Under the pieces are notes generated by a model. That model saw nothing but the letters and a program-made list of their open reading frames with translations. It searched no databases and had not been told where the DNA came from. From contig JBKQRV010000165.1 of NCBI GenBank assembly GCA_052143835.1, positions 1 to 50,714 of the forward strand: DNA of 50,714 nt. Direction: 5' to 3'. This document shows positions 30,916 through 40,400 of the stretch, in pieces (position 1 is the first letter of the stretch; each line of letters starts with the position of its first letter). A program made the position numbers and the translations under genes. The stretch is from DASPPM01 sp052143835 (GTDB lineage Bacteria > Pseudomonadota > Alphaproteobacteria > JACZXZ01).

Positions 30916-33059
30916 TGATTTCCGGGCTCCTCGCGGCATTCTTCCTGCTCTGCGGCGCCGGAGCAGTCCTGGCGTTTCTGGCTCCAGCCAGATGGACCCC
31001 GGGCGTGCTCGCCGTCCTCGGCTCGCTCGCCGCACTCGTCGCCATGCTGGCGGGTGCCTCCGCCCTCGTTCTCGGCACCCCCTTCTGCGTCGAGCTCTGG
31101 CCGGTGCTGTCGTTGGGGACCTTGGCGCTCGGCGCGGATCGGCTCACGGGCCTCTTCCTCTTCGTCACCGGCTTGGTGTTCCTGCCGGTATCGATCTTTT
31201 CGGGCTCCTACCTCAAGAAGTACCTCGAACATTACAGCTTGCGATATTTCAGCGCGCTCTATCACGCTTTATTCGCTTCGATTGTGCTGGTTCTCGTCGC
31301 CGACGACACGATCTCCTTCCTGGCGGCGTGGGAGGCAATGTCGATCGTCAGCTATCTGCTCGTCACCTACGACTACAAGCGCGAAGAGAGCTCCCATGCC
31401 GGCTTCGTCATGCTGGCCATGGGCGAAGCCGGGACGATCGCGGTGGCGATTGCCTTCCTCCTCGCCGCGAATTCCGCGGGAACCCTCGATTTCGATGGCT
31501 TGCGCGCGGCGCCGCGCGCCTTCGGCGACGGGATCGCATGGGCCGTCTTCCTGCTATCTTTCTTCGGCTTTGCGGTGAAGGCAGGGCTCGTGCCGGTCAA
31601 CAGCTGGCTGCCCCTCGCCCATCCCGTCGCGCCGACCAATGTTTCAGCGCTTCTGTCGGCCGTGATCGTCAACCTCGGCATCTACGGGATCGTACGGTTC
31701 AACCTCGATCTCGTGCCCGCTACGGGGGATGCGCCGGGCCTGATCGTTCTCGTCATCGGCAGCATCTCCGCTCTGGTCGGAATTCTCTACGCGACGATCC
31801 AGGCCGAGATGAAGAGTCTGCTCGCCCACAGCACGATCGAGAATATGGGCATCGTCGCGGCAAGCATCGGAGCCGCCATGGTGTTCCTCGCCGCCGGCCA
31901 TCAGGTCGTCGCCGGCATTGCTCTGATCGCGGGGCTGTACCATCTCGTCAACCATTCCGTGTACAAGGCACTCCTCTTCATCGGAACCGGGGCCGTGGAG
32001 GCCGGAGCCGGCACTCGGGATCTCGACCGGCTCGGCGGCATCATCGGCCGGATGCCGTGGACGAGCGTCTTCTTCCTGATCGGCGTCATGTCGATCTCGG
32101 CACTGCCGCCGCTCAACGGCTTCGTCAGCGAGTGGCTGACGCTCCAGACCGTGCTGCGCTCGGCCCTCATTTCCTCCACCGCGATCAAAATCGTCTTCGC
32201 CGTCTCGGGCGCGCTTCTCGCGCTGACCGCGGGCCTCGCGGTCACCTGTTTCGTCAAGGTCTTCGCAATGGGTTTTCTCGGGATGCCCCGCTCGGAGGGC
32301 GCTGCTCGCGCCGTCGAGGCCCGCTCCGGGACGCGCGTGCCGCTCGCCCTACTCGCCGCAGCCTGTATCGCTTTGGGGGTCCTGTCCACTTACGTGATCC
32401 CGGTGCTCGACCGGGCCGCGTCGCCCTTGGCGCACGCGAGTGCCACGGCCGCGCTCGTGCCGCCCTTCTTCAGCGAGGCCGCACAGCGGCGGGAGAATAT
32501 TCCCCCGGCATTCCTCGCCGAGTTCCGTGATCTCGGCGCCCATGTCGGCGGCGAATTGTTGCCCGGCAGAGGTCTCGTCGTCCTGCACCGCGGCGAGGCG
32601 CAGAACCCGGTCGTCTTTGCGATGTCGACCTCCTACACCCTCGTGGCACTTGCCACCTTGCTGGGGGTGGCCTTCGTCGCCTTCCGGCTGCTCACGCGAG
32701 GCCGTACGCTGGCACGAGGTGCCGTCTGGGACGGCGGCCTGCGTGGCCTCCGGCCGGAGATCACCTACACCGCGACGGGGTTCTCCAATCCAGTCCGCGT
32801 CGTGTTTCAAGCCGTGCTGAGTCCGGTAGCCGTCGAAGACAGCACGGAGGCCGTGGCCCAGCACTTCCGGACGGCCATCCGACGCGAGCACACGGAGGTC
32901 CATATCGTCGACCGCCTGGTACTCGGTCCGCCGGTGCACGTCTTGCGACGGATTGCAGATGTCGTCCGCAAGATGCATGTCGGGCACGTAAACGCCTATG
33001 CCGCTTACGTTCTCTTGACGCTGCTGCTCGTCCTCCTCATCGGCGCGGGAATTCGTTAG
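30912..33059 (+). CDS. hyfB: HyfB-like large antiporter subunit
   Basis: 715 residues, NuoL/HyfB family, about 15-16 helices plus a C-terminal tail ending in one more membrane helix. Helix-5 Glu is in FLAAWEAMSIVSYLLVTY; channel region VKAGLVPVNSWLPLAHPVAPTNVSALLS; second half with HSTIENMGIV and LVNHSVYKALLFIGTG. ATGA overlap with the previous gene sets the start; the frame is open upstream but inside the partner gene. Last gene of the operon. Confidence 0.92.
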   Translation: MMISGLLAAFFLLCGAGAVLAFLAPARWTPGVLAVLGSLAALVAMLAGASALVLGTPFCVELWPVLSLGTLALGADRLTGLFLFVTGLVFLPVSIFSGSYLKKYLEHYSLRYFSALYHALFASIVLVLVADDTISFLAAWEAMSIVSYLLVTYDYKREESSHAGFVMLAMGEAGTIAVAIAFLLAANSAGTLDFDGLRAAPRAFGDGIAWAVFLLSFFGFAVKAGLVPVNSWLPLAHPVAPTNVSALLSAVIVNLGIYGIVRFNLDLVPATGDAPGLIVLVIGSISALVGILYATIQAEMKSLLAHSTIENMGIVAASIGAAMVFLAAGHQVVAGIALIAGLYHLVNHSVYKALLFIGTGAVEAGAGTRDLDRLGGIIGRMPWTSVFFLIGVMSISALPPLNGFVSEWLTLQTVLRSALISSTAIKIVFAVSGALLALTAGLAVTCFVKVFAMGFLGMPRSEGAARAVEARSGTRVPLALLAAACIALGVLSTYVIPVLDRAASPLAHASATAALVPPFFSEAAQRRENIPPAFLAEFRDLGAHVGGELLPGRGLVVLHRGEAQNPVVFAMSTSYTLVALATLLGVAFVAFRLLTRGRTLARGAVWDGGLRGLRPEITYTATGFSNPVRVVFQAVLSPVAVEDSTEAVAQHFRTAIRREHTEVHIVDRLVLGPPVHVLRRIADVVRKMHVGHVNAYAAYVLLTLLLVLLIGAGIR

Positions 33060-33065
33060 CCAGCC

Positions 33066-33103
33066 GCCGAGCGGCCCGCCCGACCGCCGTATGGCCGCTC
33101 GGC
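33066..33103 (+). terminator. Inverted repeat after the Hyf-like operon
   Basis: GCCGAGCGGC (33066-33075) and GCCGCTCGGC (33094-33103) are perfect reverse complements with an 18-base loop, seven bases after the hyfB stop. No U-run follows. A terminator or transcript-stabilising hairpin is likely from position. The rest of the gap to 33291 shows nothing clear. Confidence 0.45.
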
Positions 33104-33291
33104 ACGAATTTGGGCGCGAGCGCGAGCGGAACTCGACGCCAACGAAGATTTGCCCTTATTTTCAATGAGTACACGGATGGTGGGGTGACACCTTGCCGCA
33201 ATATCCTATTGCCCTCCTGATTCCCCGCCCGGTTGTGTTAAGATCATGTCGGCAAGGAACCGAACCCTTTCCTCCGACGCGCTATTCCGTC

Positions 33292-34242
33292 ATGAGCAAG
33301 CCGGCTGCTGCCCAGCTATCCGAGCTTCAGCGCGCAAAACAGGCGTTGGAAGACAAGCTGCATTTCATCGAGCAACTGATCGAGGCGATCCCGTGCCCCG
33401 TCTTCTATAAGGACGAGAAGGGACGATACCTGGGCTGCAACCGGGCCTACGCGAAGCTCGCCGGCAGGAGGCGCGAGGAGCTGATTGGGAAAACGGCTTA
33501 CGACATCTGGCCCAAGGACTCTGCCGACATAATCCAAGCGATCGACGAGCAGTTGCTGAAAAGCTCCGGCATCCATGAGAGCCAGGAGTACGAGTCCTCA
33601 AGACGAGCGGCGGACGGCACGTGGCACGACATGCTGATGCGCAAGACCACGTTTCTCAAAAGCGATGGCAGCATCGGCGGCATTCTCGGAACGATGTGGG
33701 ACGTCACCGAGAAGAAGCTGGTCGAGCAGATGTTGCGCGAGCAGGCGCTGCGCGATCCGTTGACCTCGCTCTATAATCGCCGTTACTTGGACGAGATACT
33801 GGAGAGCGAATTTTCCCGAGCAGCGCGGGTTCATGGCTCGATCGGAATCGTCATGGCCGACATCGACCATTTCAAGCACGTCAACGACATCTTCGGCCAC
33901 GATTGCGGCGACGAGATCTTGCGCGCTATGGCTCGGTTTCTCCGCGAGCAGCTCCGCAAGAGCGACATTGTGTGCCGCTACGGCGGGGAGGAGTTCACCA
34001 TCGTGATGCCGGGTGCCGGCTCCGAAGAGGCGCATCGACGCACGGCAAGCCTTTGCAACGCGATCCGCGATCTTAGGATTTCCTGTGGCGGGCGAGCGCT
34101 CGGCCCCGTCACGATGTCATTTGGCGTCGCTGCTTTCCCGCAGCACGGCGACGCGCCCGATATCGTTCTCAAGGCTGCGGACGCCGCCCTATTGCGCGCC
34201 AAGTTGGAGGGGCGTGATCAAGTGATTGTCGCAAGTCCGTAA
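33292..34242 (+). CDS. PAS-GGDEF diguanylate cyclase
   Basis: 316 residues, cytoplasmic. PAS domain about 25-140 (PCPVFYKDEKGRYLGCNRAYAKL, then GTMWDVTEKK), then the GGDEF domain with DPLTSLYNRRYLDEIL, MADIDHFKHVNDIFGHDCGD and the active-site loop GGEEF (231-235). A product-inhibition I-site RKSD (222-225) lies five residues before it. It should make cyclic di-GMP and be feedback controlled. The ATG at 33292 is chosen because residues upstream are not PAS-like. Confidence 0.92.
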   Translation: MSKPAAAQLSELQRAKQALEDKLHFIEQLIEAIPCPVFYKDEKGRYLGCNRAYAKLAGRRREELIGKTAYDIWPKDSADIIQAIDEQLLKSSGIHESQEYESSRRAADGTWHDMLMRKTTFLKSDGSIGGILGTMWDVTEKKLVEQMLREQALRDPLTSLYNRRYLDEILESEFSRAARVHGSIGIVMADIDHFKHVNDIFGHDCGDEILRAMARFLREQLRKSDIVCRYGGEEFTIVMPGAGSEEAHRRTASLCNAIRDLRISCGGRALGPVTMSFGVAAFPQHGDAPDIVLKAADAALLRAKLEGRDQVIVASP

Positions 34243-34310
34243 CCGCCATATTCCTTGCGTCACTGTCGTCTCGAACATTCACTGCTACCCAAGTGTAGGA
34301 GGCTCGAGCC

Positions 34311-34505
34311 ATGGACCAGAAAACATTCTCGATGGTGGCCGGCGCGATTTTCGCGATAGTCGCACTGCTTCATCTTTTGCGGATTTTCATGGGCTGGCCG
34401 GTCTCGATCGGAGGCTGGATGGTGCCAATGTGGTTGAGCTGGGTCGCTGTCGTGGTCGCAGGTGGCTTGAGCTACTTCGGGCTGAGCCTCGCAGCACGCA
34501 GCTAA
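34311..34505 (+). CDS. Small two-helix membrane protein (64 aa)
   Basis: Two hydrophobic helices (about 8-27 and 39-58) with a conserved-looking LLHLLRIFMGWPVSIGGW loop. AGGAGG lies about ten bases before the ATG. I recall similar short membrane proteins in many Alphaproteobacteria, function unknown. It lies between the diguanylate cyclase and the HD-GYP gene. Confidence 0.6.
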   Translation: MDQKTFSMVAGAIFAIVALLHLLRIFMGWPVSIGGWMVPMWLSWVAVVVAGGLSYFGLSLAARS

Positions 34506-34876
34506 CGCACCGTATCGACCCTATCGGCTGTAGCGGCCGCTGGCTGGACAGGCTCTTCCCCTGAGCCTTCGGCATCGTCACAGGGATCAAGGACGACCGG
34601 CGTGACAAATCGCCGTCCCGCCCGTATCGAAATTGGCGAGATCATCGCGTCGCCGCTTCGGCGCAATATTTCGAGCACTCTACTCATCCCTGGATGAAAC
34701 TTCGGGTTCACACCGGAGGTAATGCTCCAGGTTATCATTCAGCAATATTTGGGCGGAGCGGGCGTCCGTCACCGAAATGCAGGTTGATAATTATTTTTTT
34801 ACAATTACAGGGTTAAGCTGCGAGCGTCGGCATTCAGCAGTGTCTACACTGGCACCGATTTCCGGGCGGGTCGGGC
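34506..34876. other. Gap before the HD-GYP gene
   Basis: No convincing gene; a minus-strand frame at 34502-34738 lacks a ribosome site and family features. An AT-rich patch (GATAATTATTTTTTTACAAT near 34786-34805) stands out against the GC-rich background and may hold the promoter of the downstream gene. Confidence 0.35.
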
Positions 34877-36280
34877 ATGGAAGCATTTCGTTCGCAATTT
34901 CTCGAGCTGACGATCGAGGCCCTGCTCACGCAGCTTCGGGTCGGCGTCATCGTCGTCGACGAGGATGCGATCGTGCGCTGGGTCAACCCGGCCTTGTGCG
35001 ATTTGCTCGCCACCACTGCGAATTATATTGTCGGCACGCCTGTCACCGGATTGCTGACGCCATCCTCTCGTGCGGCATTCGAGGTTGCGTTCTTCCGGCG
35101 AAAGGCGGGAGATGGCGCGCCCTACGAGCTCGCGGCGCTGCGTCCGGACGGCGCGACCGTCCCCATCAGCGTGGTGCCCTCTCCGGTCTACGACGACGCG
35201 GGCCGGTTTCTCGGCTCCTTTGCCGTCGTGAACGACCGCTCCGACGTGAAGCGGCTGAAGGACCAGCTTTCGATCGCCAACCAGATTGTCGAGAATAGCG
35301 GCACCATCGTGTATCGGGCCCGCCTCACCTCCGACTTTCCCATCGAATATGTCTCGCGCAACGTCAAAAGGTGCGGCTTTCGCGACCTGGCCGATGGCCG
35401 GACCAGACTCGCGGACATCGTGATGCCGGAGGACTATCCGCGCGTCATAGCCGAGCTGGAGAGGCACATCGCAAGCGGCAACCAGACGCTCACCCAGCGC
35501 TACCGCGTCAAGACGGCGAGCGGGCAGATCCGCTGGGTCGACGATCGGGTCACCGTGCGCATGTCCGATGCCGGGGGCGGGCGTTATCTCGAGGGCGTTT
35601 TGACCGACGTGACCATCCCGGTGCGGACGGAGGAGGAGCGGCGTCTGACCCTCGTCCAGACCGTGCAATCGCTCGCCAGGACGATCCAGAGACGAGACGC
35701 CTACACCGCCGGACATCAGCGTCAAGTCGCCAACCTGTCCATCGAGATCGGGCGACGGCTCGGGCTGGACAACGAGAGGCTCGAGGGATTGTATCTCGGC
35801 GCGCTCGTCCACGACGTGGGAAAGGTCGCGGTCCCCGCGGAGCTTCTCACCAAGCCCACGGCATTGAGCGAAGCCGAGCGCAGCATCATGCGATCGCATG
35901 CCTCGATCGGGCAGAACATCCTCGAGGGCATCACGCTCCCCTGGCCCATCGCCGCAATGGTCGGGCAGCACCATGAGTATCTCGACGGCTCGGGGTACCC
36001 CCTTGGACTGAGGGGCGACGAGATCATCGAGGAAGCGCGGATCATCACCGTCGCGGACGTGCTCGAGGCGATGTCGGAGCACCGCCCCTACCGCCCCGCA
36101 GGCAAGTTCGAAGCCGCGCTCGCCGAGTTGGCAAACCGACGGGGCTCGCGGCTCGACCCCGTCGTGGTCGACGCCTGCCTCGAGATCGCGCAGGAGCATG
36201 CCAATGATCCGGCTCAGCTATGGCCGGCGCTCGAGCGCGACGCGGTCGTCGCGGACCTGACCTCCGACGGCGGCACCTAA
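34877..36280 (+). CDS. PAS-PAS-HD-GYP phosphodiesterase
   Basis: 467 residues, cytoplasmic. Two PAS domains (about 15-125 and 130-250), then HD-GYP (255-440). Metal ligands and signature are intact: His280 in TAGHQRQ, His312-Asp313 in LVHDVGK, His365-His366-Glu367 in QHHEYLDGSGYPLGL, which carries the DGxGYP motif. HD-GYP proteins hydrolyse cyclic di-GMP to GMP or pGpG. Same strand as and close to the diguanylate cyclase, so the two may act in one circuit. Confidence 0.92.
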   Translation: MEAFRSQFLELTIEALLTQLRVGVIVVDEDAIVRWVNPALCDLLATTANYIVGTPVTGLLTPSSRAAFEVAFFRRKAGDGAPYELAALRPDGATVPISVVPSPVYDDAGRFLGSFAVVNDRSDVKRLKDQLSIANQIVENSGTIVYRARLTSDFPIEYVSRNVKRCGFRDLADGRTRLADIVMPEDYPRVIAELERHIASGNQTLTQRYRVKTASGQIRWVDDRVTVRMSDAGGGRYLEGVLTDVTIPVRTEEERRLTLVQTVQSLARTIQRRDAYTAGHQRQVANLSIEIGRRLGLDNERLEGLYLGALVHDVGKVAVPAELLTKPTALSEAERSIMRSHASIGQNILEGITLPWPIAAMVGQHHEYLDGSGYPLGLRGDEIIEEARIITVADVLEAMSEHRPYRPAGKFEAALAELANRRGSRLDPVVVDACLEIAQEHANDPAQLWPALERDAVVADLTSDGGT

Positions 36281-36397
36281 GCGACCACGACAACCGGGAC
36301 TGACGCCGCTCCGACACCAAGCTCACCGGCGCAGGTCATGCGCCTTTGGGCCGGTGGGGAGTAGGACTGCTCTAGCGCAAGGAAAGAGGAGGGCAGC

Positions 36398-36976
36398 CTA
36401 GCGGGATTCCGTCCAGCTTTCCGAAAATGCCAACGCGCATGTGCTGAATGGCCTTCCTTCGCGCTGCTTCGGCCATGGCCGACCCGCTGCTTCGATGCCG
36501 TTTCGCGCGAGGCGCGCACCGAGAGCGGGAATAAGAATCGTGCACACGCCGTAAGGACGTCCCGGTTCCGAGTTGGGCTCAGTGTGGATGAGCAACGGAT
36601 CTCCGATCTCATACCAGGTGAGGGCAATCTCCTCCTCCCTCGACACCACCCGCTCCGTCCAGAAATAGCGGGGGTCGCCCGACTTGGTGAACTGAGCATC
36701 GAGCACGGGGATCGCCGCGTCCGCGGTCTCGGGATTGAGCATTCCCTGGACGGTGGATTGCAGCCAACGCGCCATCGCGATGTTGTCGGAGTAGATGCGC
36801 CAGCGATTCTCCGTTAGCTCGCTTTTGAGATAGAGCACATGTCCCGGTCCGGCTGGACAAAAGATGATCCGCCAGAAGCTCGCATTCGTCGTGGTGGGAT
36901 CGCCGTCGTTCTTGCTGAGCCGGATGAACGGGTTCTCACCCGTCAAAATCACCCGGTTGGGGTCTGCAACGGCCAT
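36398..36976 (-). CDS. Hypothetical protein (192 aa)
   Basis: Soluble protein starting MAVADPNRVILTGENPFIRL. It contains a Trp-rich region (YFWTERVVSREEEIALTWYE) and several acidic patches. No motif or family is recognised. Convergent with the HD-GYP gene, and 76 bases downstream of rpsD on the same strand. Confidence 0.6.
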   Translation of the reverse strand: MAVADPNRVILTGENPFIRLSKNDGDPTTTNASFWRIIFCPAGPGHVLYLKSELTENRWRIYSDNIAMARWLQSTVQGMLNPETADAAIPVLDAQFTKSGDPRYFWTERVVSREEEIALTWYEIGDPLLIHTEPNSEPGRPYGVCTILIPALGARLARNGIEAAGRPWPKQREGRPFSTCALAFSESWTESR

Positions 36977-37052
36977 CCGATACCTCCGACAACCTCGAGA
37001 CGGCCGTGGCCGGCTCCCGTCATGTGGATTGCGGGTCGATTTGGCACTCGCT

Positions 37053-37667
37053 CTACCGCGAATAGAACTCGACGACGAGGTTCGGCTCCATCTGCACGGG
37101 ATATGGGACGTCGGCGAGCTTTGGCCCGCGCACGAACTTGCCCTGCATCTTCTTGTAGTCGACCTCGAGATAGTCGGGCACGTCGCGCTCGCCGAGCACG
37201 ATCGACTCCAGCACCATCGGCAGCTCGCGCGACTTCTCCTTCACCTCGACCGTGTCGCCGTCCTTGACCTGGTAGGAGGAGATGGTGACGCGGCGGCCGT
37301 TGACCCGCACGTGCCCGTGGCTCACGAACTGGCGCGCGGCGAAGACGGTCGGCACGAACTTCATGCGGTAGATGACGGCATCGAGCCGGCGCTCGAGGAG
37401 CTGGACGAGATGCTCGCCGGTGTCGCCGCGCCGCCGGATCGCCTCGGCATAGTAGCGGCGGAACTGGCGCTCGGTGATGTTGCCGTAATAGCCCTTGAGC
37501 TTCTGCTTGGCGGCGAGCTGGATGCCGTAATCGGAGGGCTTGCGGCGGCGCTGGCCGTGCTGGCCGGGGCCGTATTCGCGCTTGTTGTAGGGGCTCTTGG
37601 GCCGACCCCAGAGGTTGACGGCGAGCCGTCGGTTGATCTTGTACTTCGAGCTCTCTCTCTTGCTCAT
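37053..37667 (-). CDS. rpsD: 30S ribosomal protein S4
   Basis: 204 residues. Primary 16S rRNA-binding protein that starts 30S body assembly. Features: KRESSKYKINRRLAVNLWGRPKSP, EYGPGQHGQRRRKPSDYG, and the S4 RNA-binding domain (LLERRLDAVIYRMKF, then SHGHVRVNGRRVTI). The N-terminal zinc-binding Cys residues of some bacteria are absent, as is normal here. It is encoded outside the main ribosomal clusters, common in Alphaproteobacteria. Confidence 0.98.
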   Translation of the reverse strand: MSKRESSKYKINRRLAVNLWGRPKSPYNKREYGPGQHGQRRRKPSDYGIQLAAKQKLKGYYGNITERQFRRYYAEAIRRRGDTGEHLVQLLERRLDAVIYRMKFVPTVFAARQFVSHGHVRVNGRRVTISSYQVKDGDTVEVKEKSRELPMVLESIVLGERDVPDYLEVDYKKMQGKFVRGPKLADVPYPVQMEPNLVVEFYSR

Positions 37668-37806
37668 CTCGAGTCACTTTCCATTGTGCTTGTTGTTGTC
37701 CCGATAGGTCCTGCCTCGGCGAGGGGCCGAGCGGACGGGGCACTCAAGCCCGCTTTCTCGGGAAGGACGCGGGAGTATAGCGGCCGATTTTCGCCTGTCA
37801 AACCTT

Positions 37807-38652
37807 TCAAGCGCGCCGGGAGCGGGTCGGCCCGCCCGGAGCGCCTGCCTGCGCGACACCTCTCCCCCTCTTCTTGCCGGCGCGCGCGGCGCGGGGCTCG
37901 ACCAGATTGGCGATGACGCCGCGCAAGGTGCGCACCTCCTGGGAGGTGAGCTCGGCGCGCTCCATCATGTTGCGCAGATTGCGCACGACCGAGGGCCGCT
38001 TCTCCCTGTTGCGGAGGAAACCGCAGGCGTCGAGCTCGCGCTCGAGATGCTCGAAGAGGCCCAAGAGCTCGGCGCGGCGCGCCCGAGCGCTGCGGCCGGT
38101 CGGGAGGCGGCGCGCGGGATGGATGCTCCCCGCCTGCCACCACTCATAGCCGACGATGAGCACCGCTTGCGCCAAGTTGAGCGAGGCAAAGGCGGGGTTG
38201 AGCGGAACGTATACGTGGACGTCGGCGAGGGCCAACTGGTCGTTGCTGAGCCCCATGCGCTCCGCGCCGAAGAGGATGCCGCAGCGCTCCCCTTTGGCAC
38301 TCCTCGCCCTGAGCTCGGCCGCCGCGCGCCGGGGCGTGGTGACCGGCTTCACCATCTCCCGCGGCCTGGCGCTCGTGGCGTAGAGCGCCTGAAGATCGGC
38401 CGTGGCCGCCTCGACGCTGGCGAAGAGCTTGGTGGTCCTGATCACCTGATCGGCGCCGGACGCGGCCGCCACGGCCTTGGCATTAGGCCAGCCGTCGCGC
38501 GGGCGCACAAGGCGCAAATCCGAGAGGCCGCAATTGAGCATGGCGCGCGCGGCAAAGCCGATGTTCTCGCCGAGCTGCGGCTCGACGAGGATGATCGCCG
38601 GCCCCTTGAGCCTGCTCAGCTTGGCGTGCTTCGTCCTGTCGGTGCCGGCCAT
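37807..38652 (-). CDS. TrmJ-like tRNA/rRNA 2'-O-methyltransferase (SpoU family)
   Basis: 281 residues, SPOUT fold. The three SPOUT motifs are visible: IILVEPQLGENIGFAARAM (motif 1, with Asn and Glu), GILFGAERMGLSNDQL (motif 2) and PLNPAFASLNLAQAVLIVG (motif 3). TrmJ methylates position 32 of tRNAs using SAM; the assignment to tRNA rather than rRNA is by similarity only. The C-terminal 30 residues are Arg/Gly rich. Its start overlaps the 3' end of cimA by 37 bases. Confidence 0.85.
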   Translation of the reverse strand: MAGTDRTKHAKLSRLKGPAIILVEPQLGENIGFAARAMLNCGLSDLRLVRPRDGWPNAKAVAAASGADQVIRTTKLFASVEAATADLQALYATSARPREMVKPVTTPRRAAAELRARSAKGERCGILFGAERMGLSNDQLALADVHVYVPLNPAFASLNLAQAVLIVGYEWWQAGSIHPARRLPTGRSARARRAELLGLFEHLERELDACGFLRNREKRPSVVRNLRNMMERAELTSQEVRTLRGVIANLVEPRAARAGKKRGRGVAQAGAPGGPTRSRRA

Positions 38653-40247
38653 GAGTCAGAACGCGGTGCTAACGCGCCGTCGCGGAAAAGTTTGTAGACG
38701 ATGCCGTCGCGGAGCGCTTCGTAGGAAGCCTCGATGATGTTGGCGGAGATGCCGACCGTGGCCCAGCGCTCGCCGTGGCCGTCGGCACTCTCGATCATCA
38801 CGCGAGTCACCGCCTTGGTCCCCTCGGCCGGCGTCAAGATGCGCACCTTGTAGTCGACGAGGCGCATGTCGGCGAGCTGGGGATAGTGCGGGGCGAGCGC
38901 CTTACGGAGCGCCGTGTCGAGCGCATCCACGGGGCCGTTGCCTTCGGCAACCTCCATGTGCAACGCCTCTCCGACGAGGACCTTGATCACGGCCTGGGAG
39001 ACGGTCACCAGCTCGCCCGTGGCGCTGAAGCGCCGCTCGGTCTCGACGCGGAGGTTTGGCGTCTGGAAGTAGCGCGGCAGGCCGTCGAGCTCGCGCCGCG
39101 CCAGGAGCTCGAAGCTCGCCTCGGCACCGTCGTAGGCATAACCCTGGAACTCGCGCTCCTTCACCTTCTCCACGAGGCGCGCCAGCTTGGCGTCGCTCGC
39201 GTCGAGCGCGAGCCCGATCTCGCGGAAGCGCGCCAGGATGTTGGAGCGGCCAGCTTGGTCCGACACCACGATGTGGCGCGCATTGCCGACGAGCTCGGGC
39301 CGGATGTGCTCGTAGCAGGCAGGATCCTTCTCGACCGCGGAGACGTGGAGCCCGGCCTTGTGCGCGAAGGCGCCCTCGCCCACGTAGGGCGCGTTCCGCC
39401 GCGGCGCCTGGTTGAGACGCTCGTCGACGAGGCGCGAGATGTGGCTGAGCTCGGCGAGCCTGCTCGTGGCAACTCCAGTCTCGCATCCCATCTTGAGCAT
39501 GAGGGTGGGGATGAGCGAGACGAGGTTGGCGTTGCCGCAACGCTCGCCGAGGCCGTTGATCGTGCCCTGGATCTGGCGCGCGCCCGCGCGCACGGCGGCG
39601 AGCGAATTGGCAACCGCGTTGTCGGTGTCGTTGTGGCAGTGGATGCCGAGGCGCTCGCCGGGAATGCGCTCGACCGCCGCGGCGACGATTTGCTCGACCT
39701 CGTGCGGCAAGCTGCCGCCGTTGGTATCGCACAGCACGATCCACGACGCTCCCGCCTGATAGGCCGCCTCCAGGCACTCGAGCGCATAGGCCGGGTTCGC
39801 CTTGAAGCCGTCGAAGAAATGCTCGGCGTCGAAGATCGCCTCCCCGGCCTTGGCGCGCGCGTGCTCGATGCTCTCGGTGATCATGCGCAGGTTCTCGTCA
39901 AGATCGACGCCGAGTGCCGTCGAAACGTGGAAGTCCCACGTCTTGCCGACGAGGCAGAGCGTGTGCACCGAGCTCCCGCAAAGGGCCGCAAGGCCGGGAT
40001 CGTTCGCGGCACTTCGCCCGGCCCGTCGCGTCATGCCGAAGGCGGTGAGCCGCGCATGGGCGAGCTCGGGCGGGTTGGCGAAGAAGGCGTCGTCCGTGGG
40101 GTTCGCCCCCGGCCAGCCGCCCTCGATATAGTCGATGCCGAAGCGGTCGAGCGCATGGGCGATCGCGGCCTTGTCGGCGGCGGAGAAGTCGACGCCCTGG
40201 GTCTGGGCGCCGTCGCGCAAGGTGCTGTCGTAAAGATAAATGCGCAT
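38616..40247 (-). CDS. cimA: Citramalate synthase
   Basis: 543 residues, matching the CimA/LeuA-like DRE-TIM family. Joins pyruvate and acetyl-CoA in the threonine-independent isoleucine route. Landmarks: YDSTLRDGAQTQGVDFS at the start with the Arg-Asp of the DRE motif, IHCHNDTDNAVANSLAAV (metal His residues), GTINGLGERCGNANL and the C-terminal allosteric domain ending near VYKLFRDGA. The frame is open upstream to 40382, but this ATG gives the family N-terminus. It is 154 bases from the CcdA start on the other strand. Confidence 0.93.
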   Translation of the reverse strand: MRIYLYDSTLRDGAQTQGVDFSAADKAAIAHALDRFGIDYIEGGWPGANPTDDAFFANPPELAHARLTAFGMTRRAGRSAANDPGLAALCGSSVHTLCLVGKTWDFHVSTALGVDLDENLRMITESIEHARAKAGEAIFDAEHFFDGFKANPAYALECLEAAYQAGASWIVLCDTNGGSLPHEVEQIVAAAVERIPGERLGIHCHNDTDNAVANSLAAVRAGARQIQGTINGLGERCGNANLVSLIPTLMLKMGCETGVATSRLAELSHISRLVDERLNQAPRRNAPYVGEGAFAHKAGLHVSAVEKDPACYEHIRPELVGNARHIVVSDQAGRSNILARFREIGLALDASDAKLARLVEKVKEREFQGYAYDGAEASFELLARRELDGLPRYFQTPNLRVETERRFSATGELVTVSQAVIKVLVGEALHMEVAEGNGPVDALDTALRKALAPHYPQLADMRLVDYKVRILTPAEGTKAVTRVMIESADGHGERWATVGISANIIEASYEALRDGIVYKLFRDGALAPRSDSWPAPTGRSTPS

Positions 40248-40344
40248 CGCCCGCCGTTCCGCTGCCTCACATGGGGGGCGGCAAACTGCCATGGAACGCG
40301 GGGTGAAGTCAAAACACCGCCCACGCAAGAGCTCGGCTCGGCGA

Positions 40345-40400
40345 TTGACACGCTCGAAACTTAGGCGCACTCTTATGCGCATATCCTATGGAGATATCAA
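40345..40400 (+). promoter_or_regulatory. Promoter and operator region of the CcdAB pair
   Basis: TTGACA at 40345 is a good -35. Two short dyads follow: GCGCA-N6-TGCGC (40365-40380) and ATATC-N7-GATAT (40381-40397). Tandem dyads right before an antitoxin gene are the expected binding sites for the antitoxin's ribbon-helix-helix dimer. GGAG at 40390 is the ribosome site of ccdA and sits inside the second dyad. Confidence 0.5.

Noticed and set aside
25405..33059. Calling the operon a formate hydrogenlyase or NiFe hydrogenase
   Set aside because: The large subunit lacks all four NiFe ligand cysteines, and no formate dehydrogenase or hydrogenase maturation gene is nearby.
19334..33059. A CrcB or CLC-F fluoride exporter within the island
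   Set aside because: No frame shows the small four-helix CrcB pattern or a CLC family sequence; an exporter may lie elsewhere in the genome.
34502..34738. 78-codon minus-strand frame
   Set aside because: Overlaps the end of a small membrane-protein gene, has no ribosome site and no family features.
38775..40364. 529-codon plus-strand frame opposite cimA
   Set aside because: Antisense to a clear citramalate synthase and without any recognisable motif.
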